Below, one piece after another: positions 28,401 through 40,400 of a stretch of 64,000 nucleotides of DNA. Under the pieces are notes generated by a model, which was not told the origin of the DNA, made no database searches, and saw only the letters and a program-made list of their open reading frames with translations. Position numbers and translations under genes: made by a program. Origin of the DNA: Podarcis raffonei (taxonomy: Eukaryota; Chordata; Lepidosauria; Squamata; Lacertidae); the NCBI RefSeq assembly GCF_027172205.1, contig NC_070604.1, positions 63,815,023-63,879,022 of the forward strand, read 5' to 3'. Position 1 is the first letter of the stretch; every line of letters begins with the position of its first letter.

Positions 28401-31400
28401 CTTATTCCCTCTGCAACCAGTCTGCATGGCTGTCTAGCATATGTAATCTCATGTTTTCATTCTGTGTATTTATCATTAAAAACCAGTAATTATTTATGTC
28501 ACTTTAACCTTAAGTTTCACTTGTATTCTTATAGAAAGAAGGCTGATGGCAGCTGCTCTGTTCCTGTCTTACCTCACAGACTTCATCGGACTGTTTTACA
28601 AAAGGACCCTAATGAAACACATTCCCCTCAGCTACGTCTTATCTTGATATCATCCCATGTTCCTGCTTATGAGGTATTCTCATTGTCTTATTTACAGCAA
28701 GTGAAGTTAGGACTTTGTAAAACAGTAGTTTTGAACAATTCATAAAATCTGAATAATATATTGAATATCATTTAAATTCCTTTAATGCTTAGTCATAAAA
28801 TAGTAACACAATGTTCAAATAACCAGGAACAGGGTTTTTTAAACTTAGCGTAATGCATGAATAGCCCGGTACCTTAACATTAGTATAATTCTCAAAGACC
28901 AATTTCCATCCATGTTTTCCACTTTTTCTGCTACTTTTCTATTCAGTATTGTGTTTCTTTATTATTTTTTAGATGATTGTGGATAGTATTAAGCCTGGAG
29001 TGATTCCTGTAGTATATGATCATAGTGGCACAACCTTGGAAAGCCTCCTTTATTATGTAGGAAAGGCCTTGGGTGGCCAAATGGCAAAGAGTATTGGGAT
29101 TATTACTGATGGAGACTCCAGAGGAATTAACCTGCTTCAAGGTGGGATTCACTTAAAGTAGTTAAACACTTGAACTGAGCATATCACATTTGGTATTGCA
29201 GAGCAATATTGCATGGAGAAAATAAATGAAATTAGCAAGTTTCCTTTCCTTTAATAAGCCTTTGGCAATAGGAGCCTGTTTTGAGATATGTTGTAGTCAG
29301 TGAAGAAAGTCTGACCTGCACATTGTTCTGAATGTGCAGAATGATTTTCGCAGAATATAGTTCCTTCAGAGAGAAGGTGGCTAGTGCTATATGAAATACA
29401 ACTGTTAAAAGGAGAAGTCTGAACGGTTTACATGATTAATACTGGCACTTCACCCCTGCAAATGCCCTCCAGTCCAATATTTTACCAATGTATACATTTA
29501 ATAAGATGTCCTTAAAGGAATACAGTTGTTATCTATACACTTTGCTGCTTTTCTATTTATTGGTTATATATATTGGTTTCTATTTATTGGCTTGTCCACA
29601 CTCTGCCCATTGGCACAGAGCTGCCCACAGAGGTCTTCATTGGTTGGGATCTTCAGGGCTCCCTCCCCCCACAGAAATTAGGCTTGCAAGAAGCATTGTG
29701 TTGTAACCAACAGAATGGTGCCCACAACAGTTTATCCAACTTGCAAAAAGGTTGGTGCCTCATTATTAGGTAATATTTACTGTTTATGGCATAATCTATG
29801 ATGTATTTATGTATGATATGAGGTATTTGTTCATACTATTGGTATGCTATTTATTTATTCATTTATTTATTTTAAAAAACAGATCGCTTAATAAAAACAG
29901 CAAGCCCCATGTGGTGTGCATAAAACAGTAAAATATCAATAAAATGCAATTCAACAGAATTTAAAAATATACATGACTGATTTATATGACCACATAGACT
30001 TGATTAAACCTTAAAAAGGTTTTCACAGGTGCATAAAAGGGAACAAAAATGGTGAGATATGTTTTGCATGATATATATAACATTACATTATAGATGTGTT
30101 TTTAAAAAATTCTAACGGATAGTTCGCTTTTCTGACTTATTTAATTTCTTTAAGGTTGTAGCGTCAGTACCAAGAACCTTCTTAAACCTGAGGTGAAAGA
30201 ATTTTGGGCAAAGTTAAGAAGCTGTGTGATGCATCAGGAAGGTGGTTATATAGACATCTTTGTCCCTCTGGCAGCTTCAGGTCAGTTCTGTTGGCGGCAA
30301 TGGCTGGTCCTTCTATGTTACTTATGAAAAGTCTAGTCAATAGGAAAACCAATTCTCTGACATCCATATAATTATACTCATTTAGTGGCCACAGCATTAT
30401 TTGTTCCCACCACACAGAGTAGGAGCAAGAACTATGTGTAGGATTAATTGGCAGTTAAAATGGCTGAAGTATTTGTTGGTTACAGCTCAGAAAATTTGAC
30501 AATGGGTGAGAATCCAGACATTGGCTGGCCTAAATCCAGGCTGATACTTTCCCAGCTTGTGTAAAGGAATAACATAGACGGGAGTGGCAGGAACCTCCTG
30601 TCCACCATGATGCAAACTGATATACTTGGGTGTGTTACTGGTGTGTCATCTCCTAAGCTGGCCAAGACTTTGAAACAGCATCCCAAGGTCCCTTAAGTGT
30701 ATTCTCCAGTGGGGAGTGAGGCAGCAACCCAGTTCTCCATTTTACTTGAAGAAATAATGTCCTGAATGTAATAGCAGCAATGTTAGAGGATTAGTTAAGA
30801 AAACTGTAAATGGTCAATGAATCTATCTTGCCTCACTTCTTCAATTAGGCAATGTAGACTGATATTGGAGTAAGGTTTAACAAGCAACTTCTTGACTACT
30901 AACTGATAAATGGGTAGATTCTTACCCTCTTGAAGATTTTAACAAAGTTTAGATTTTCATGGCCACTAGACTAGTAAAAACCTATAATGTTTTATATGTT
31001 AGTGATGTATAATTGCCAAGGAAGGTTAGATCAGTTCCTTCTCTGTCTGGGTTTCATTCTGGTAGGCTTCTAGTTCATTCAAATTGTAAGCTGTGACTAT
31101 TAAAAAAATTGTTTTATGCTGGTTTATATAATCTATTGGTTGGATGCAGACTTTGCTTCCACTGGCAAATGGAGGTGACTTTTGCTGATTTCCCCTTGCC
31201 CTCTGTAGCAATCATTGACATCTCCTGCATTGACATATTCTGGGATGGGAGATTGTGCTGTGGGTTGGGCTGAGGTAGAAGCGCTTGTGAAAATTGCCAC
31301 CATTTTCTGACAGAGGGATGTCTGCGATAGAGTAGAAGCCTTCAGTGGACAGGACACTTTCTGTCTGCGGAAGATGAAGTCTAGATCCAACTCTTCATTG

Positions 31401-34400
31401 TTAATATATTGAAGCTTAGTGTTGTAAACCACCCTGGGGTGCTGGTTGTAGCCAAAAAGCAGTTTTAAAATATTTGAATATTACATGACCAATATGAAAT
31501 ATGTAATTTTGCAGAGGCAGGAATGGAGGTCCTTTCCCAGCTGTCTTATGTAACTGGACTGTTTTTCCGAACTCCTGAAGGAATAGCAACCGGATCATAT
31601 CAGCACAGTAAGTGAAAACTACTATACATATGCAGAGTTTGCATAAAGTATCTGATTTCAATGCATATTTTAGATATATTAGGGCCAATCCTATCCCCCC
31701 TGTGGTCACTTGGCCACAAGCAGAGGCTGTAGCAGAAATGCTGGCATCCCATCACAAGCAAGGATGGACAAACTTTTAAATGCATTTGTAATCTCCACCG
31801 CCACAGATTCTTTCAATGAGCAATGTTGCCTTGGCTTTAGGAGGGTAAGGCCACTGAGAGCTTGCACATTGTGGGTAAATCACAATTAGGCATGGCATGG
31901 CTAAATGCACCTATGCTCTGTCTTGGCAGAAGGCAAATTCATATATATTTAGTTTATGGTTGTAAATACCCACCACCTCTCCCTTACGTGATATTATGTG
32001 CACACGCACACACACATATATTTAAAGGAGGCCATTAAATTGCTTGTTATTGCTTGTTAAGTAATGGCATTTCAGAAATAACTTGAGTGTAAAGCATACA
32101 TTGTATTATAATAAAAATGCTGCATATAAAAGCAATGGCTGCGTATCTCTCCCATTTATTGATAAAACTCTGCTTAGACACTTGGCCAAGTACTGTATTT
32201 ATAGTGGTGAGTGTCTCAACAGCTGATTTAGTGGGGACTGGAGAGAAGAGACATTGGGCCTCCATTTTAATGTATATGCAGCATTGGTGTGATTTTCAAA
32301 CACAATTAGCAGCTGTTTATTTTCTTAAATACGTTTGATAAATACAGTGGACCCTCAGGTTAAGTACTTAATTCATTCCGGAGGTCCGTACTTAACCTGA
32401 AACTGTTCTTAACCTGAAGCACCACTTTAACTAATGGGGCCTCCCGCTGGCGCCGCGCCGTCGGAGCACGATTTCTGTTCTCATCCTGAAGCAAAGTTCT
32501 TAACCTGAAGCACTATTTCTGGGTTAGCGGAGTCTGTAACCTGAAGCATATGTAACCTGAAACATATGTAACCTGAGGTATCACTGTACATTGTGCTCAC
32601 AAAAAGCAGACATATTGACTAATCTATTCCTCTAAGAAGAGATCGCCAATGTGGTACCCTCCAGATTTTGCTGGACTCCAGCTTCCACCATCCCATTGTC
32701 AATGCTGACTGGAGCTGATGTGGGTTGGAGTCTTAACAACATCTGGACAGCACCATGCCTGCTGCCCCTGCTCCAGTTTGTACAAATCTGTGGGATTTAA
32801 AAGTCCAGTTGAGTATCATTAACACAGGTGGTTTTATCTTGTAAAACTGAGGCTGATTGTGTTCTCATTATGCGCCCTGCTGGAGAAAAAAAATATGAAA
32901 TCTGTGGCAGAGTAACCCAAAGAATGGGGAATAACTTGCTGTGTCGTTATAGTTCTCAGTGAGTGGTTGGGAAACCAGAAAGATAGTCCTCCTCCTCCAT
33001 CCATCTACTTTACTGAAGCAAAACTGCAATTGTGGCTAAGATTCACAGAATTGCTGGAAGATGCACTGAACGCTGTCAGGAAAAACCTGAGACCCTATTT
33101 TTGTGATTTGCAGAAGAACATGACTGGCAAGATTCTTGGTAACTTCTCTCTCTGTTGCCTCCAAAGTAACTTTTAAATTAGAAATATTAGAATTATTGCA
33201 AAGGGTTATACCATGCACCTGAAATTCAGCATTTTTATGAGACTGTTGAGGATCACTTCCTATTCCATAATATATGTATGGCTCAATTCTTATTTGATGT
33301 TCTGTTCTCAAGTACAGAATTCATGTGCACACAGCAAACTATGAGGAGCATCTATGTAATTTTCGTGGTTGTCCCATTCATTCAAGTCCCAATCATGAAC
33401 AATGAGCTTGTATTTGTGGCTAGCCTAGATCATAGCTGTCAACTTTCAGATTTGAAAATAAGGGATCAGCAGCCTCACCTGTCCCAGGGACAGTCTACGG
33501 GATATCTAACAAACTGGGATAGCAGCAGGAAACAGCGCTGGAATAAGGGAATTTCCCGCAGCTGTGGCCTAGATCATGGTTAGCCTGGATGGCATATTTT
33601 CCTCTTTTCGGAGGAAACTTGCCTGTGTGCACTGCTTATAAGTGAGATGCTTAAGCCTAAAATGCATCTTATATGTTGGGCTGCAATTTCCACTCAAGAG
33701 GATGGAAAAAACCCTTTTGTTCAAAGATACTAACCCATATCTGCTGACTCTTTGTTTTTTGTTTTTTGTTTATCCAAAATACAGTACCATATAATCAGGT
33801 GGAGTCAGTAAGGCAGCCTAAATGTTGTTTCTTGTTACCTTGCTTACATTCCTAAATATGCTCAAGTTGGTCAAATAGATTAATGAGAAATTATGAGAAA
33901 TGTCCCTCCTTAGCAGCAAGGTTTAGTGTAATCTGTTTGAGGACGAAAACAATCCAGTGTTTTTCCTCTGCTACATAAAGACACATGGCTTGTTTGCTGA
34001 AGTAAGTTTGTGTACTTACTGTGTCATTGACCCCTACTTGTATGTAGGACTGCACAGCAGCGTAATTTGCCTGAATACACTGGGTGTTCCTGAAGTTTGT
34101 GGAATTTAAGTCTTGTATGTTCTTGAAGGTCCTGACCTACTTCTGCTTCTTGATTGACTAGTGCAATTAAAGCTGGATGTGGTCATATTCATTCCTTGGG
34201 TACTAAAGTGAAAGATAATCAATTTCACCTAAGAAAGGTTAGCATCACTTCATGGTGGGATCTACCAGCGATTAGGTCATGTGGAAAGCTCTGGCTAGCA
34301 TATGATCAGCTGCGACACCAATGCCATAATGCATTTGAGCAGTGAGCTGGTGCCTTGGAACTGATAATTAGCCAGAGCAATTGTGTCGGCCTTGCTGTCA

Positions 34401-37400
34401 ATTGCATGCTACACCTCATCAGATAATCTAGTTTGCTGTGGATCCCCCTTAGCTGTCCAAAATACCGTATTTTTTGCACCATAACACTCACTTTTTTCCT
34501 CCTAGAAAGTAAGGGGAAATGTCTGTGCGTGTTATGGAGCGAATGCCTACGGATGGCGGGGGGATCTGCTGCAGTCGTGAGCAGAGGATCCATGGTTCCC
34601 CTTCCTTCCCTCCTCCGTGGCTCGCTTTGAAACAGCAAAGCGGGAGAAGAGCCACTGAGTGGAGAGGAGAGAGGGACAGAGAGCCTGCTTGCTTTAAAGG
34701 AGAAAAGCGGGAGAGGAGAGGAGCTGCTTACACGAGTGTAAGCGGCTCCTGTCCAGTTGGCTCCTTTAAAGCAAGCAGGCTCTCTGTCCCTCTCTCCTCC
34801 CCACTCGCTAAATAGCAGCAAAATTTTTCGCAAGCAGGCTCTGTCCCTCTCTCCTCCCCACTCCTCTTATAAGAGCCTTCTCCTCTTATACCCCTCTTCT
34901 GCATTATTAACAGCATCCTTCTCCACCCACCCCACGCGTGTTCCTTGTCCCTTGAGTGCTTTTCCTTCCCTCCCCACTTAAAACGTGGTTACAAAGCACG
35001 GATCCACATGGATCCTCAGGATTTTTGCATTGGGCTACCCCAAACTCACCATCAGATCACATGTCTGTGGCCACAGCATGAACCACAAAAATCATACATC
35101 CACTGTTTCATTTAGAATATATTTTTTTCTTGTTTTCCTCCTCTAAAAGCTATGTGCGTGTTATGGTCGGGTGCGTGTTATAGAGCGAAAAATACGGTAA
35201 ATAGATGAAATAAAATTGACTCCATCTTTAATGGCAAGTCTATTGCATCTTAAAAGTGACTAATGTGTAACTATTTATGTGCAGGTCAAATTATGTTTGA
35301 TGCTGTGAGCTGGTCAGATGTTCAAGAAAAGCAAAGAATAGCTGAGGTTTTGGTTGAAGGATTAGTTGAACTCTCAAGAGGAAACAATGTAAGATAAGCT
35401 TATTCTATTTAAGTATAATGGTTATGCCCCTCAGTTTTGATTTTTGAAGCTTGTTCCCATTCCAGAGGCTATTGTGCTGTATTTAAGCCAATTTAATGGA
35501 CTGTAACATTGGTGGGAGCAGAGAATATTCTCATTGCCAAGACCCTAATTGGCAGGCTTATGGATAAGAGGTCTCCTCTTTTTAGAAACTTTTATTAGCT
35601 GTGCTGAAACCTGGCCTTCAGTTTCTCAAAACTTTTATTCACCTGTAGAAGTGAGTTTCAATTTTCTGCTTCTTTCTTGGGGCACTTTAGAATTTCTTTA
35701 AAATTTTGTGGGGCATGGAGTTGAACTGAACTTATTGTTGAGAGATAGCTGAGGATGGTGTGTGGGTGTCTGTTTTTCCTTTCCATTTTGTGGCACTCAG
35801 CCTCCTAAAAATCCTCTTGACTATTAACTGAAGCACAGGAGACTGCTTTATCAGACCAGGCCATGAAATACTGTTGTTGTGCAGCCTCCATTTATTGCTA
35901 TGGGACTGTGCAAATCTAATTTAATTTAAAAGTGATATACGGACTACAGCTTATCTCTTATTAGCTGATATGACCGTTGACTATGCTTGGGAAAGGGGTG
36001 GCATGCATACTGCCATACGCTAACCTTTTATGATTTCTTAGGAAAACCCTTTTGAATTTCTATCACGCTTCCTGATGAGGAAATGTAATAAAAAGGAAGA
36101 ACTCAAAAGCCAGGTTCTGACAACTGAAAGCAATCCAGAAGCAAGCCTTGGTCTGTCAGTTAAGGTACAAAAGAGCCGCTTGTTAGCTTTGGGCAACTTC
36201 CATAGTTCTTCAAATACTTCGTTTTGTTTTGGAACACTGTTCTTGGACAGGATTGAACAGCTTGCTCTAAGATAAGTGAAGCAATGCATATAAAGTAGTT
36301 TGAGTTCACGTGTGCAATGATGTTCATAGCGTTTTTTTGATGTTTTATTTTAATATATGTTATTAACTCCCTCATATCTCACGACTGGGAGAAAGACATT
36401 GTATAATTTTATATTTTTAAAAAGTGTTCCCACTTAGGTTCTGTGCTCTAATTGGTAACGTGATGATGAGTGACCTTTGAGTACAGAAACTTACAGCCAC
36501 AAAGGCTGTTGTTTAGCTGGTGCAATACAAATGAAGCCTGTTTCTGTAGCTATAAAGCAAGTGTATTTCTGAATCTGTTTGAGAATAGCTTCAGTTTATA
36601 TTCTCAGAATAAATCTATGTAGCAGCATAAGAATATTTAATGATATTACCTGTGAGAACAAAGTAACAGCACAGTCTTATACATTACTTAGAAGTAAGCT
36701 GCAGCGAGTTCATGGGGCTTGTTTCCAGGTGAATGGGTATAGCGCTACAGACTAAGAAGCTTTTCAGGTAACACAAACCTTTATGGTCTTCTTTTCTGCT
36801 TGCTTATTTATATATTTAGCTTACCTTAATAACAAACTGGGATCCCTTAGAAAATTATAATCAAAACTTTTAAATATACTCAGATCATATCCCAGCTACT
36901 GAAACAAAACAAAACCCCTTTTAAAAGTGTTACTGATTTGTTTCTAATGTATCTTGGGCTTTCAGACCAGCAAACTTGATAAAGAGATAGAGAAGCGCAA
37001 AAGCTTTGCCAGAGAACTTCTCTTAAGTGAGAGGAACTATGTGAACATGCTGGAAATTGTACGAGATGTTTATGTTAAACCGCTAAAGGCCGCGCTGGCC
37101 TCACATCGAGTCATCCTAAGCTATGCCAATGTTCAGACAATCTTCTCTGATATCCTGAACATCCTACAACTGAATAGGTAAGTTTCACTGGTTGTTCTGA
37201 AGCACATTTAGATTCTTGGAAAAAAAAAAATCCCAACACTTAAGGCCTGAATTCTAAACAAAGTAGACGTGATTGGGATTTGGGATGCAGTATTTCTGAA
37301 AGACATCTACTTCTGAAAGACATCTACCTCCAGAAAGACATCTACTTCTGCTTCATTGACTATGCAAAAGCCTTTGACTGTGTCGACCACAGCAAACTAT

Positions 37401-40400
37401 GGCAAGTTCTTAAAGAAATGGGAGTGCCTGATCACCTCATCTGTCTCCTGAGAAATCTCTATGTGGGACAAGAAGCTACAGTTAGAACTGGATATGGAAC
37501 AACTGATTGGTTCAAAATTGGGAAAGGAGTACGACAAGGCTGTATATTGTCTCCCTGCTTATTTAACTTATATGCAGAATTCATCATGCGAAAGGCTGGG
37601 CTGGATGAATACCAAGCTGGAATTAAGATCGCCGGAAGAAAAATCAACAACCTCAGATATACAGATGACACAACCTTGATGGCAGAAAGTGAAGAGGAAT
37701 TAAAGAACCTTTTAATGAGGGTGAAAGAGGAGAGCACAAAATATGGTCTGAAGCTCAACATCAAAAAAACGAAGATCATGGCCACTGGGCCCATCACCTC
37801 CTGGCAAATAGAAGGGGAAGAAATGGAGGCAGTGAGAGATTTTACTTTCTTGGGCTCCATGATCACTGCAGATGGTGACAGCAGTCACGAAATTAAAAGA
37901 CGCCTGCTCCTTGGGAGAAAGGCGATGGCAAACCTAGACAGCATCTTAAAAAGCAGAGACATCACCCTGCCAACAAAGGTCCGTATGGTTAAAGCCATGG
38001 TTTTCCCAGTAGTGATGTATGGAAGTGAGAGCTGGACCATAAAGAAGGCTGATCGCCAAAGAATTGATGCTTTTGAATTATGGTGCTGGAGGAGACTCTT
38101 GAGAGTCCCGTGGACTGCAAGAAGATCAAACGCATCCATTCTTAAGGAAATTAGCCCTGAGTGCTCACTGGAAGGACAGATCGTGAAGCTGAGGCTCCAG
38201 TACTTTGGCCACCTCATGAGAAGAGAAGACTCCCTGGAAAAGACCCTGATGTTGGGAAAGATGGAGGGCACAAGGAGAAGGGGACGACAGAGGACGAGAT
38301 GGTTGGATAGTGTTCTCGAAGCTACAAACATGAGTCTGACCAAAATGCGGGAGGCAGTGGAAGACAGGAGTGCCTGGCGTGCTCTGGTCCATGGGGTCAC
38401 GAAGAGTCGGACACGAAGAGTCGGACACGACTAAACAACAACAATTTCTGAAATTATTAGACATGGATCATGTAATATACCTGTGACCAGACATACTTGT
38501 AGACACATTTAACAGAATTTCATTATTACCAACAAGAGAAAAGCAGCCATGGGAAGCTGTGAGCTTCATTCAGTACAGGAACTAGTGTTATTTAGCTAAA
38601 AACAAGACTGGGGTCATCATAAGCCTTGCAAATCTGGAACTATACTTGATGATCTGATAAAGCTGATAGTCTTTACTTGGACTTCAGTATTTTAGCTGGT
38701 GTTCAAACTACTCATTCTACATGTATATTTTCACCTTTGAATTTTTGTCTGTGGTTATTATTATGATGTCTGTTTTGTTGCATACATTATAAAATAAAAT
38801 AGTAATACAAAACTTTATACCAAAAAAATTTAAAAATAAATCCAAGACTGGGGAACCTGTGGCCTCTTCAGATGATTATAGAATTGTAGATTTGGAAGGG
38901 ACCCTGAGGATCATCTAATCCAACCCTCTGCAATGCAGGAATATGCAGCTGTCCCACATGGCAGTGGTTTTCAACCAGTGTACTGTAGCACCCTGGAGTG
39001 CCTTGAATGATGGTCGGGGTGCTGCAGGCATCCCTGGCCTCTGTCCCTCTTTCTTTCCTTCCCTTCCTCCTCTGGTGCCTCTTGTGTCTCCGCCTCCCAA
39101 AGGCTTGCACAGCTGTTTGTTGCAGCAGCTCTGGCTACAAGCTCTCCAGGCAAATGGTGCCTCTAGGGCTGGCCAGGGGGTGCTTCCCAGGCCCCTGCGG
39201 GGCAGTGTGAGAAGGCACCTCTCTTTGGGGGCAGGGGGAGCAGCTCAGAGACCAGGGACAGCAGCAGCAACAGCTGCCCAGAGGATTCCCAAGGAGAGAG
39301 GAGAGGAGAGGAGGCTGAGGGAACACTCCACAAGGGAGGGTGTTTGAAAAAGGATGAGAGTCTGCCAACTCTGCAGGCAAGGGTGACATAACTGGGCCGC
39401 TGAGCCCCACAGGGGTGCCGCAGAAAGAATGTAGTTGGTCAAGGGAGCTGTGGACTTGGAAAGGTTGAAAACATCTGCCATATGGGGATCAGATTGGCAA
39501 ACTTAGCGTTATCAGCACCACTCCCTAACCAACTGATGATGTTGATAGATTCCAACTTCCATCAGCATGGCCAGTGGTCAGGGATGGTGGTAATCCAGGG
39601 TACCAGCTCCTGGGGGCTGAGGCACTGTGTCCCCCCCTTAATGTTCAGAGGGCCCCCTGTGTAATGTCAGAACATTGTGTCTGGTCCCCTCAATCTTCCA
39701 GAGATGGTAGCACCTCTGATGGTAATTGTACTCCAGCCACATCTGGAGAGACCCCAGTAAGCCACCTTTGGCTCTGTAGGGTGGACATGGCTGTAGGCAT
39801 AAGACAATATGAGAACATTGCTAAGATAGTATGAGAACAACCTCACGTGTCCCCGTTGTACTGGCACCTCCTTGATTGTGCTTCCCGTGGCCCAGTGGAA
39901 AATTGCACCCTTAAAGACAAGTTTCTATTGGCAAGGACTCAGTTTATACATATGATGTAACTTATTTCCTAGAGGCGTCTGCCTGGAACATTTAAAGACT
40001 TAACAAATGGCTGGTTAGGCAAGTTATCAAATGTGTTGAGGGTTTATAGGAGGACGTATGTTTTATTACAGCTGATTTAATGCAGAAGACTCCCCAAAAA
40101 TCAAACACAGAACTGTACACAGAAATATTATCAGAAGTGACTAAATGGCGCCACCCCAAGGGTAGAAGAAGAGGAAATTAGAGAGATAGTTAAAAATTTC
40201 AAATCGGGGAAATCTCCTGGGCCAGACGGTCTACCAATAGAATTATTTAAGACCTATATAGATTGGTGGGCAGAACCCTTAGCTCAATTGTTTACTCTCA
40301 TAGATAAATATGGGATCATACCTGAGATATGGTTAAGATCAATAATTATCCCAATCTTTAAAAATGGCGACCCAAAAGAACCAAGGAATTATAGACCGAT

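Larger units (their letters stand above)
28535..33138 (+). other. ECT2L: ECT2L central conserved region
   Basis: Five exons (28535-28673, 28973-29141, 30155-30280, 31515-31607, 32953-33138) encode the block running from [14 protein letters not shown] through [20 protein letters not shown] and [18 protein letters not shown] to [17 protein letters not shown]. This resembles the DUF4347-type region I associate with ECT2L. The last of these exons, opening [19 protein letters not shown], is proline-rich at its start. The function is unknown. Confidence 0.65.

Noticed and set aside
34306-34833. 175-codon minus-strand frame
   Set aside because: It falls across a MITE and its hairpin arms. The repeated [10 protein letters not shown] peptide simply reflects the inverted repeat.
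35285-35290. Direct splice from the ECT2L exon ending 31607 to 35285
   Set aside because: The frame would stay open, but the exon 32953-33138 fits between them in phase and encodes sequence conserved with human ([17 protein letters not shown]).
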